DNA of 64,000 nt, taken from the NCBI GenBank assembly GCA_913048385.1, contig CAJWVZ010000006.1:1-64000 (forward strand). Direction: 5' to 3'. The position numbers were made by a program, and so were the translations under genes. Source of the stretch: an uncultured Gammaproteobacteria bacterium (GTDB lineage Bacteria; Pseudomonadota; Gammaproteobacteria; Pseudomonadales; Pseudohongiellaceae). This document shows, piece after piece, positions 52,837 to 61,266 of this stretch (position 1 is its first letter; each line of letters starts with the position of its first letter). The notes beneath the pieces are model-generated. The model was not told where the DNA came from. It did not search any database and worked only from the letters and a program-made list of their open reading frames with translations.

Positions 52837-53289
52837 GTGAGGATAATTTCCAGAGGTATTATTGTTGGGTTAGGGTTGCTAGGCCTTGTTCCTTTTTTGG
52901 TAATATTGTTGCCTTTCTTCGGGATGGATAGGCTCCTTAGCGTTTCTATTCCGTTTTTATTCACGTGTTACAGCGCAACTATTTTGAGCTTTCTCGCAGG
53001 GGTTCTCTGGGGCAGAGTGCTGGTTGATGATGATTCGTTGCTTACCTTTTCCATTTTAATTTTTAGTAATGCAATGGCGTTATTTAGCTGGGCAGGGCTC
53101 TTGCTTTATGAGGCCTCTCGAGCGTCTTCTCTCTTGCTACTTGTGTTAGGATATTTATTTATTCTGCTGGCGGAACTGCGGTACCGTAGACGCATATTTC
53201 ACAAGCTAGATTCTGGTTATTTTCGCTTACGGGTTCTCTTAACCGGCACAGTTTTAGTGCTCCATGTTTTTGCTCTTTTTCTTCAGTAA
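52837..53289 (+). CDS. DUF3429 family membrane protein
   Basis: A 150-residue protein starting with GTG (AGGAA upstream). It has four to five transmembrane helices, and SATILSFLAGVLWGRVLVDD is the conserved segment of DUF3429/TMEM69 proteins. LAELRYRRRIFHKLDSGYFRLR follows as the basic loop before the final helix. The role of the family is unknown. It is in line with the exported gene upstream but 140 nt away. Confidence 0.85.
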   Translation: MRIISRGIIVGLGLLGLVPFLVILLPFFGMDRLLSVSIPFLFTCYSATILSFLAGVLWGRVLVDDDSLLTFSILIFSNAMALFSWAGLLLYEASRASSLLLLVLGYLFILLAELRYRRRIFHKLDSGYFRLRVLLTGTVLVLHVFALFLQ

Positions 53290-53519
53290 GACACAAGATT
53301 TAAAATCAGTTGTGGTGTCCTTAGATTTTTATGGCTCTGTAAGACGTTGACCTGGAGTATTTCCGGTTTAGAAATGTAGGCTTACGATTTATGCGTGACT
53401 TACTGCCTCCTGTGTAAATTGGAGAAATTTTTAAAAACGGTGTTATAGTTACTGAAGTGCTCTCTTGGAAAGCATCGCCATATCATTATTCCTTCCCCCA
53501 CCAAAAAGAGTTAAACAGG

Positions 53520-53705
53520 ATGGTATTTTTAGAACGGTTAGGGTTTGTTCTTTTCCTTGCGGGGGTTTGTTGGAGCATGCTGGATTTAGCACTTGGTAAT
53601 TCCTTCACTCGAAATTATGAAGGGATGCCTTTTTGGTTGGGGTTTGCAGGAATTGTTATCTGGATCACGTTCCATGCCCTCTCTAGTAAGGGCAGAAAGA
53701 AGTAG
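53520..53705 (+). CDS. Small two-span membrane protein
   Basis: A 61-residue protein. I start at ATG 53520, where a hydrophobic N-terminal helix (LERLGFVLFLAGVCWSMLDL) begins; an open frame reaches back to 53457. A second helix is PFWLGFAGIVIWITFHAL, followed by a basic tail (SSKGRKK) that would stay in the cytoplasm. No family is recognised. Confidence 0.62.
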   Translation: MVFLERLGFVLFLAGVCWSMLDLALGNSFTRNYEGMPFWLGFAGIVIWITFHALSSKGRKK

Positions 53706-53725
53706 GGTCTCGTGCTGCGACCCTA
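53703..53725. terminator. Weak hairpin between convergent genes
   Basis: TAGGGTC (53703-53709) and GACCCTA (53719-53725) make a 7-bp stem that begins at the stop codon of the upstream gene. Neither strand has a clear T-run after it, so it may be a weak or factor-assisted terminator. Confidence 0.35.
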
Positions 53726-53754
53726 TAATAGTGTGGGTTAAAATTTAAAAGTTT

Positions 53755-55599
53755 TTACCACCCCACTGCTTGCCCATCCTTGCGATGGTCCGATCCACCG
53801 CGATAAACCCCGTTGACCGGATGGTCATCAGCTATGCTCTCAGCATCGTAAATAGGTTGTGGAAGGGTTTCGTCTTGAGTGAAAAGGATACCTTGATACC
53901 CTCCAACACTGCTGCCGTTGACTAGCCGCAAGTCATGCCCGAGGGCTTGTAAGGGCTGGGCCATCAAGTGGTAAAGATTGTCTTCAAGCGACAGGCGGTT
54001 GGATCTTTGGCTGTGTGTAAAGCGTGCAGCGTCTGTCGTCATTTGAACGTTCATTCCGTTATCAATGAGATTTATGACATGTTGGGCGTGTGTTTCTGGT
54101 TGTACTGAGCCACCCATATTACCAAAGGCCATTAGAGGCTTATTGTCTTTTGAAATGAAGCCGGCAATAATCGAATGGAAAGGTCGTTTTCGAGGCGCAA
54201 CGACGTTTGGATGTGATGGGTCAAGGGAGAAAGCAGTCCCCCTGTTATGAAGCACCATACCGTATGGCGGAATAGTGATGCCGCTGCCATACACAGAAAA
54301 AACACTGTGTACAAAAGACACCATGTTTCCCCAACGGTCGGCTGTGGCAAGGTAAATAGTGCCCCCGTCTAGCCCCCCCTTGATCGAAGGCTCTGCAGCG
54401 ACATGCATATCGATGCGGTTGCAAAGTGTTTGAGCGTACGATTTCGATAGCAGGGTCTGCAAGGGTATCTCGACGAACAGAGGGTCAGCATTGTAGGCGT
54501 GTAAATCGGAGTAAGCGATTTTTTTTGCTTCAACCAAAAAGTGCCAATATTTTGGGTTTGAGGGGCCGAGATCGCTTAAATTTACCCCATGCGCCGGCGC
54601 GCAGACCTCAAGAATGTTCAGCATCTCTAGAGCGGCAAAACCTTGGCCTGGCGGTGGAAGTTGAAAAATATCGTATCCATGATAGTTCGTCTGGATTGGC
54701 GTGACCCATTCCGACTCAAATTCAGCGAGGTCACTGTGGTCCATGACGCCGCCTTCATCCTGTATTTTCTTAACTATCGCATCAGCGATCGCGCCTTTAT
54801 AAAAGGCGTCACGCCCTTCTTGCTGAATCAATCGCAGTGCGTCGGCTAAACCGGGGTTACGAATTAGATCGTAGAGGGCGGGTACATTTTTGTCGTTTAA
54901 GAATACGCTGGATGAGTCAGGATCTCCGAGCAGTTTTGTTTGGACGCTAACCAAATCCCTATGGCGGCGTTCGGCTTGCCCCCAACCTTCTTCAGCAATC
55001 TTTGCGGCTCTCTCCAATGTCTCTTTAAAACCGAGGGTGCCAAATCGAGTAAGTAAGGCGTCATAACCAGAAACCGCGCCAGGCACTGTCGCAGCATTCA
55101 CGCCCACTGATGGCATGCGTTCCAGATCTAGCCCATTCTTGAAGTACTCCGGCGTCCATTTAGTTGGTGCCCAGCCCGCGGAATTGAGAGCGTAAAGTTG
55201 TTTGTCCTTTGCGCTCCAAACCAGCGCGAATAAGTCGCCGGCGAGTCCTGTGTCATTTTGAGATGTTACGTCGAGCACTGCTGCAGCCGCTACGGCTGCG
55301 TCAATCGCGTTGCCGCCTCTTTGAAGGATCTCAATGCCGGCCTGTGCGGCAAGGGGATCGCTTGTGGCTACCATGCCGTGTCTGGCAAGGACCTCAGATC
55401 GGCCTTGAGCCAGCCAACCCTGCCCGCGTGATCCACTTGCAGCTGGGACCAAAGAAGCTGGATTTGTTCCGCCGCTCGTCGGAATGCCGAAAGGAGTGGA
55501 CGACTGGCTAAAATTGTTGGTGGAAGCCAAAATTAAGCAACCTCCAATGAAAATTTTTATGGGAAAAGTATGCAGGGGATGTGGTTTTTTAACTCTCAT
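53755..55599 (-). CDS. Gamma-glutamyltransferase family protein, exported
   Basis: A 614-residue N-terminal-nucleophile enzyme. Start at ATG 55599 (GGAG 10 nt upstream, signal-like FPIKIFIGGCLILASTNNFS). Blocks are GMVATSDPLAAQAGIEILQR, GGNAIDAAVAAAAVLDVT, the cleavage/nucleophile site DGGTIYLATADRWGNMVSF with the Thr, and FGNMGGSVQPETHAQHV. These cleave gamma-glutamyl peptides such as glutathione, or acylated beta-lactams. It is larger than E. coli Ggt by about 30 residues. It is divergent from the giant exported protein. Confidence 0.91.
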   Translation of the reverse strand: MRVKKPHPLHTFPIKIFIGGCLILASTNNFSQSSTPFGIPTSGGTNPASLVPAASGSRGQGWLAQGRSEVLARHGMVATSDPLAAQAGIEILQRGGNAIDAAVAAAAVLDVTSQNDTGLAGDLFALVWSAKDKQLYALNSAGWAPTKWTPEYFKNGLDLERMPSVGVNAATVPGAVSGYDALLTRFGTLGFKETLERAAKIAEEGWGQAERRHRDLVSVQTKLLGDPDSSSVFLNDKNVPALYDLIRNPGLADALRLIQQEGRDAFYKGAIADAIVKKIQDEGGVMDHSDLAEFESEWVTPIQTNYHGYDIFQLPPPGQGFAALEMLNILEVCAPAHGVNLSDLGPSNPKYWHFLVEAKKIAYSDLHAYNADPLFVEIPLQTLLSKSYAQTLCNRIDMHVAAEPSIKGGLDGGTIYLATADRWGNMVSFVHSVFSVYGSGITIPPYGMVLHNRGTAFSLDPSHPNVVAPRKRPFHSIIAGFISKDNKPLMAFGNMGGSVQPETHAQHVINLIDNGMNVQMTTDAARFTHSQRSNRLSLEDNLYHLMAQPLQALGHDLRLVNGSSVGGYQGILFTQDETLPQPIYDAESIADDHPVNGVYRGGSDHRKDGQAVGW

Positions 55600-55787
55600 G
55601 TTCAAAAGCTCCAGCGCACGGTAATTCAACATCATTTCTTTATATATGACTTTTTAATATTAAGGAACCAAACGAACTGATTTTTTGAAGGCAGCTTCCC
55701 GTAACTGAAATTTTTCGGGGATGATTAAAGGATAGAAACGGATCATTTTAGGTGCTAACTTAATTAATAAAACGTTAGGAGTTTAAG

Positions 55788-58700
55788 ATGGTTTCAAAAG
55801 TAAGGGTTTGGGTTTTTATGCTTTTGCCGTTATTTGCAGCCGAGTTAAGTGCTGTTGAAACGACGATAGAGGTTCACATAGACGGAGAGGCTATTGCTGA
55901 CGCGAGTGTCAATGTTAGGAAGGGGTGGACTACTGAATCTACGCTGAAGACTGACGAATTAGGTCGGGCAGTTTTCGACTGTAACGGCTGCACGGTTATT
56001 GCAGATCATGTTATTTCCGGTGAGTCCTTCGTCTCCCACGAGATAACGCCTAACGCAAGTTTGGCTTTGAATCGAGTAGAGCTCAGAAGGCAAGTTACTC
56101 TGAGCGGTACGGTAAGTGTCCCAAAAATGTGCAACTGCAATTTTAGTTTTAATAATTTAGATACAGGACACAGTATAGGGGATGGATCCGGTCTGTTTGC
56201 GAATTTGGAGGTGCCTTTCGAGAAAATGGTTCCAGCAGGGCGCTATCGTATCGTGATAGAGACAGTGACTTGGGATCGAGATCTTAACAGAGTAGCACCT
56301 CAAGACAGGTATCTTGCTTCCGTGGGAGTCGATGCCCGTGAAGAATCGGTTTCGGGCATAATTATTTCGGCAGTGCCCTCCCCGGGCAGTCCAAGGTTCT
56401 CGAAAACTCCACCAAACGGGCTTTTAATTAGCGGGTCACCTCCGGCGGAGCGAGGCTACTCAAAAATTTCTGGGTTACCGGGTTCGGTGGAACCGCTAGT
56501 CAGTTTAAAAGTTCAAAACCTTCAGACGGGTCAGGTTGCCGAGGGAGCTTCAGAGCCTGACGGTAGCTTTGAAGTGAGGTTAATAGCGCCGCCCGGGTCT
56601 TCGGTGTTGGTGGCGCAAGATCGTCATGCGATTGACAACTATAATGATCCAGCGAATCTGCCTGGTACTGTCATACGGATACCTATTGAGAACGAGAGGC
56701 TAGCCATCTCGACCGGGCAAAGGCTTAACGGTCGGAATCAGAACGGTATAGGAGCAAAATCGGAGGTTTATGGTGGAACTGACCCGGGCGTCGCCTGGTT
56801 ATCCGGAACGCTCGAGACAAACAACTGGTCGCAGGGCGATAAAGGTAAGATTGGGGGTGAACTGAGCATTTACTCTCGCAACGTCGACGAGGTGTCGCTG
56901 CCGACTTTTGGCACGGCGGACGCATACTTAGAGCTGATTATTGATGAGGAAGGGCGCCAAAAGGCAGCTGGCCCTGAGAATAGTTCGAGTGACATGACGC
57001 CTTCCGGTTTACCGATAGACAGATCTGAGCCTAGCTGGCGTGAGATGATCTTTGTTGGGACAATTAATTTTTCTGGGTATGAAAAAATTTCTGAGGGTGT
57101 TGCCAAGGGTTCTTGGGAGCTCGATTACAGGGTGCCCGAGGGAACGCCAGATGGAATCTACCAGCTTGTCTTGATGGGTCAAGGCGGGTCAATGGACCCA
57201 TGGGTACAAGGGTTGGATACGGGTAAGTTGTATTACTCTGATATTTTTGGAGAGCCATCTTTTCACGTATCGACAATTCATGGCGCTGCTCGTATAAACG
57301 TGGGCCAAGTATCATCGCCAAGGCTTTATTCAACCTTGTTGATGAATACATTTAGTAACGGGGTAAGGGGAGTAGTTGCCCAAGAAGACATCGGAAAATT
57401 TGGAATCTCTGGGCACCTCATTACTAACACCGAGCGCCTGATTGTTCCGCTGATGAATGAAAGTCGGACAGCGACGGCCGAATATAATCTTGAGCCGTTC
57501 ATCCCGTTAACCGCATACAGCAATAAAGATTGGCTGCACCCGCCAAAAACGCCCTTTAAGTTTCCCTCGGGGTCACTGAGTATGACTTTAACTTACCCCG
57601 ACGGTTCGAAAAAAATAATGGGGCCCCATCCCATCGTCGGCAGTTACCAGCAGAAAGCTAAAAATCATCTTGGGGAGAATATGCACCGCAACAGCAACGC
57701 GCCGGCGATACACCTCGGTCTGACAACGGGGTCGTCTGATTTTTTAACAAGCTTTAATCAATACGGCGAGCATGAGATTGTCATGAGCGGAAGCGTGGAG
57801 GATGTCTATGGACACGCCTATGAGCTCTCGGGTACTTACAAGATAGATGTTGCGGAAACCCTTGATTTCGAAACTGGAGTTTTTCCGAGCACACCATTCG
57901 AGGTCAACGACGTATTCTCGTCCGCGGTGATTATCCAGCCGGGCGTTCCGGCCGATGTTGAAATTGCTGTTTCACTTCTTCCTAAATCGTCGAAAGCCAA
58001 TGAAATCAAAAAGACGTTCCGTGGAAGAGCTAACCGATTCGGTTATTTTGTGAGTGATGAGACTGATTTTGTGTTCTCGGAAGACGGTGAGTATCGGGTT
58101 GACTATAACATCTCCTACACAGCGCCAGACGGGACTTTATGGATGGGGGCTCGGACCTGGGGCTCCGTCGTCGAGACCCCAGGGAGTGCAATTATTGCCC
58201 ACGGTAGTCGGGGTAGTGAGAGCAATCAAGAGCAAAGGCAATGGTACCTTTTTAACGATACGGCATCGGATCGAAACGCACATTTCTTTTTCCCCTACCA
58301 ATCGGGCGACGTTATGTGGACAGAAAATTTCACCGAGTGGAATGCGGCGATGACAAATATTGTCACGCTCGAGGATGGGGACGGGTCGTTGGCGGAGATT
58401 ATTGGTAACAGAGATACAACAAATTTAGATGTTGATTCCATGAGACTATATTCGACTTCGGGCGACAATGGGAACAACTTCACCCGCCGAGCAATCCCTC
58501 CCTTCGTTGACCCGAAAAATATAAATAATCACTGGGCCTATTATTATTCCGGTTCGGGTCGTCCGGGAGTGAGCGTGAGAGAATTTGTTGGAACAGATAC
58601 GAGTAGTAACGGTTACTGGCGTTTTAATACGCCCTATGCGTATCAGCTCGGCAACGGATATCAGGGCGACCAGGTTGGGGATTTTAAGTTTTTGTTTGGG

Positions 58701-59963
58701 GGTGCGGTTTATCGTGCTCCGAATGAGGATTTTCATTACTACGGGGCTTACGGCGCGATGTGGGCAATGATCCCTGCAAGCGATGCGCAAGGTGGTCGGG
58801 TTATGCCGCCCTTTCAAGGGGCGGCAGGAGGCCCGTCAGGAGGCCCGCTGTTCAAGATTAATGGCGAGGACGTCGATCTTTTTTTACATCCGCAGGGAGT
58901 GAGACCGGGGTCTATCCTTGAGGTTGGTGATACTTTTAGTTTTTCAGGCCAGGTCGGGCCGACCCTAGCGTCGAAGGTTGCTGTGACCGTCACCGCGCCA
59001 AGTGGTCAAGTTACAAGTTTTAGTGGTAACGCGAATAAGATAGGTTACTTCTACAGACCCAGTAGTAATTTCACAGTTGAGGAGACTGGGGTCTATACGG
59101 TCAAAGTGGACGTGACCCATGAGGGAGGGACCTCAGCCGGTGTGGTAGAGACGCCCTTTCCGACGGGAGGCGTTTTGGGGGCGCCTGATGGACAGTTTTC
59201 CTTCTACGTCGTTGATGCCAAGTCCAAGACGGCGAGGCTGACCGGGGATGTGCCAAGTCTTTTATCAGATGCGGCGATCGTAGACTTTGATTTGTCCGCG
59301 GAATCGGCATTCGATGTGGCTACGGTACACCAGACGACCTCGATGCCCGGAGTGATCTTAGAACAGCGAACGATGTCCAAGCCGTCATATCGATATGATG
59401 CGCTTTCCCTCAACAAAACTTTTCCGAACTTAGATATTCCGGACGGAGAGTTTGAGAAGCGAAATGGTGCCGATACGGTAACGGTAAGTTTCCTTATCGA
59501 GGGAATAGATAAGCTTGGAAATAAAACCTTTGAGGGTCGACAAGTTCTGATTCAAGGTGAGCAAATTATTAATTTGAATCACAAGTCTGCGCTTACCGGT
59601 GGAATGGAAATAAGGCTAGCTAAATCGGACTTAAAATCTGGCGAAAACTTAAAAGCAGATCTTTTCTTTGAAGGTAGAGGTGAGGCTGATATTTACGTTG
59701 CGCTCGTTTTGTTAGACGGGTCTTTTGTGACACTTGGGTCGCCTTTATCGATTAGTGCGGTGGGTGAGGTTTTAACCTTTGCTAATGCGCTTGATATTGA
59801 GAGACAACCGGAGCTTGCTGTTATTGACCTTCCTCTATCCTCACAGACACCGGAAGGTGTGTATAAGTTTTTTGTTGTAGCAACGCGAGCAGGTCAAGCG
59901 CTTGCTGATAGTACGAAATGGCTCGGGAGCTCTGAGGCCAGTTTTTCATTCAAAAGTGAGTGA
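55788..59963 (+). CDS. Giant exported protein of unknown function (1391 residues)
   Basis: A signal peptide (MVSKVRVWVFMLLPLFAAELSA) is followed by about 1370 residues with no transmembrane segment. The first 300 residues look like two or three beta-sandwich (carboxypeptidase-regulatory or CNA-B-like) domains: IADASVNVRKGWTT, TLSGTVSVP, VSLKVQNLQTGQVAEGASEPDG. The central part has repeated sandwich-like stretches (FEVNDVFSSAVIIQPGVPAD and ILEVGDTFSFSGQVGP) and an aromatic, Asn/Gly-rich part (about 880-1010, HWAYYYSGSGRPG). The end is again beta-rich. An early CNCNFSF and a CNGC pair could form disulfides. No catalytic motif is seen. AGGAG precedes the ATG. The next gene starts 53 nt later on the same strand. 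Confidence 0.85.
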   Translation: MVSKVRVWVFMLLPLFAAELSAVETTIEVHIDGEAIADASVNVRKGWTTESTLKTDELGRAVFDCNGCTVIADHVISGESFVSHEITPNASLALNRVELRRQVTLSGTVSVPKMCNCNFSFNNLDTGHSIGDGSGLFANLEVPFEKMVPAGRYRIVIETVTWDRDLNRVAPQDRYLASVGVDAREESVSGIIISAVPSPGSPRFSKTPPNGLLISGSPPAERGYSKISGLPGSVEPLVSLKVQNLQTGQVAEGASEPDGSFEVRLIAPPGSSVLVAQDRHAIDNYNDPANLPGTVIRIPIENERLAISTGQRLNGRNQNGIGAKSEVYGGTDPGVAWLSGTLETNNWSQGDKGKIGGELSIYSRNVDEVSLPTFGTADAYLELIIDEEGRQKAAGPENSSSDMTPSGLPIDRSEPSWREMIFVGTINFSGYEKISEGVAKGSWELDYRVPEGTPDGIYQLVLMGQGGSMDPWVQGLDTGKLYYSDIFGEPSFHVSTIHGAARINVGQVSSPRLYSTLLMNTFSNGVRGVVAQEDIGKFGISGHLITNTERLIVPLMNESRTATAEYNLEPFIPLTAYSNKDWLHPPKTPFKFPSGSLSMTLTYPDGSKKIMGPHPIVGSYQQKAKNHLGENMHRNSNAPAIHLGLTTGSSDFLTSFNQYGEHEIVMSGSVEDVYGHAYELSGTYKIDVAETLDFETGVFPSTPFEVNDVFSSAVIIQPGVPADVEIAVSLLPKSSKANEIKKTFRGRANRFGYFVSDETDFVFSEDGEYRVDYNISYTAPDGTLWMGARTWGSVVETPGSAIIAHGSRGSESNQEQRQWYLFNDTASDRNAHFFFPYQSGDVMWTENFTEWNAAMTNIVTLEDGDGSLAEIIGNRDTTNLDVDSMRLYSTSGDNGNNFTRRAIPPFVDPKNINNHWAYYYSGSGRPGVSVREFVGTDTSSNGYWRFNTPYAYQLGNGYQGDQVGDFKFLFGGAVYRAPNEDFHYYGAYGAMWAMIPASDAQGGRVMPPFQGAAGGPSGGPLFKINGEDVDLFLHPQGVRPGSILEVGDTFSFSGQVGPTLASKVAVTVTAPSGQVTSFSGNANKIGYFYRPSSNFTVEETGVYTVKVDVTHEGGTSAGVVETPFPTGGVLGAPDGQFSFYVVDAKSKTARLTGDVPSLLSDAAIVDFDLSAESAFDVATVHQTTSMPGVILEQRTMSKPSYRYDALSLNKTFPNLDIPDGEFEKRNGADTVTVSFLIEGIDKLGNKTFEGRQVLIQGEQIINLNHKSALTGGMEIRLAKSDLKSGENLKADLFFEGRGEADIYVALVLLDGSFVTLGSPLSISAVGEVLTFANALDIERQPELAVIDLPLSSQTPEGVYKFFVVATRAGQALADSTKWLGSSEASFSFKSE

Positions 59964-60016
59964 AACGCATGAGTTGTTTTAACTAAAATAGTAAACAAGG
60001 TACCTGGGGATGGTTT

Positions 60017-61258
60017 ATGAATAATAATTCAATTACAAGGCGCAATTTTATGAAGGCAGGCGGTGCCGCTGCTATTTGGATACCGGCTGCGGCCCGGGGC
60101 TACACAGCTTCAGAAATGAAAGATTTTTACTCTACCGGGGAGATGTCGATCGATGTCTCAAAATGGGAGCTTGATACACCGGCGCTTTGCGTTGATCTTG
60201 ATCTATTGGAAGCTAATCTGGATAAGATGGCGGAGACGATGTCAAAAAATGGAATCCAAAGTCGGCCCCATGCCAAGACACATAAGTGCCCGACTATCGC
60301 GCACATGCAAATGGACCGGGGATCTGTCGGCGTCTGCACTGCGAAGGTCAGTGAAGCTGAGGTTATGTTTCGTAATGGTATTGACCAAATTTTGTGTACT
60401 ACGGGCAATGTTACCCCTACTAAAATAGCGCGTGCGATGAGACTACGACAACAGTGTCCAGGCTTTATCCAAGCAACCGATTCGCAAGCAAATGCAAGGT
60501 TGCTTTCAGAGGCTGCGGTCGCTTTTGGAGTCATCGCTGATGTTGTCGTTGATGTCGATCCGGGGATTAAGAGAACTGGAACCCCGTTTGGCAAGCCGGC
60601 CCTTGAATTGGCCCAGTTGGTAGACCAATTACCCGGGCTGCGATTTAAGGGCATGTTGTGTTACGACGCTGCAGCACAGCACGTAGTTGGTTTTCAAACT
60701 CGCAGGGATCAAACACTAGAACGAATGATTGCAGCAACAGAAACATTTGAGGCGATGCGGAGTGCCGGATTAGATACAGAAATTTTTAGTGGAGGAGGGA
60801 CTGGGACTTATAATATCGATCACGAAATAGAGCATCTGACTGACGTTCAGGTGGGAAGTTATGTATTTATGGACGCTCAATATATCGCAATAGGCGGTGA
60901 AAACGATTCTGATTTGTACTCGGACTTTTCGACTTCGCTTACCATTATGACGACTGTGTTAAATGACCAGTATGCTGGGAAAGTCACTTCAGATGCCGGC
61001 GCGAAGGCCTGCTCCATTAACCAGCCGTGGCCAATCATTAAAGGCGAAAGCGGAATGACGTACCGATCAGGGTCCGATGAGTTTGGAACTATCACTTACG
61101 GGGAATCCCCGTCAAAGTCGTATAGAGTTGGAGATAAGCTTGAGGTGGTTGTCTCGCATTGTGATCCTGTAGTGAATCTTTATGACCAGGTTTATGCGAT
61201 TCGTAATGATAAGGTTGAGGCTGTATGGCCAATCTCTGCAAGAGGGATGTCAGCCTAG
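60017..61258 (+). CDS. Tat-exported PLP enzyme, D-threonine aldolase/D-serine dehydratase fold
   Basis: A 413-residue fold-type III PLP enzyme with a Tat signal (ITRRNFMKAGGAAAIWIP). Family features are LDTPALCVDLDLLEANL, SRPHAKTHKCPTIA with PLP-lysine Lys87, VDVDPGIKRTG, the phosphate site GGGTGTYNIDHE and VGSYVFMDAQY. The metal pair near residue 379 reads VSHCDPVVNLYD, so His and Asp are two apart (H-x-D), the D-threonine aldolase arrangement; D-serine dehydratases have H-x-C. It probably cleaves D-threonine-type hydroxy amino acids in the periplasm. Confidence 0.9.
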   Translation: MNNNSITRRNFMKAGGAAAIWIPAAARGYTASEMKDFYSTGEMSIDVSKWELDTPALCVDLDLLEANLDKMAETMSKNGIQSRPHAKTHKCPTIAHMQMDRGSVGVCTAKVSEAEVMFRNGIDQILCTTGNVTPTKIARAMRLRQQCPGFIQATDSQANARLLSEAAVAFGVIADVVVDVDPGIKRTGTPFGKPALELAQLVDQLPGLRFKGMLCYDAAAQHVVGFQTRRDQTLERMIAATETFEAMRSAGLDTEIFSGGGTGTYNIDHEIEHLTDVQVGSYVFMDAQYIAIGGENDSDLYSDFSTSLTIMTTVLNDQYAGKVTSDAGAKACSINQPWPIIKGESGMTYRSGSDEFGTITYGESPSKSYRVGDKLEVVVSHCDPVVNLYDQVYAIRNDKVEAVWPISARGMSA

Positions 61259-61266
61259 ATGGCAGC

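Noticed and set aside
60127-60654. A 175-codon open frame antisense to the PLP-enzyme gene
   Set aside because: The forward gene has intact family motifs across this stretch; the reverse product has none.
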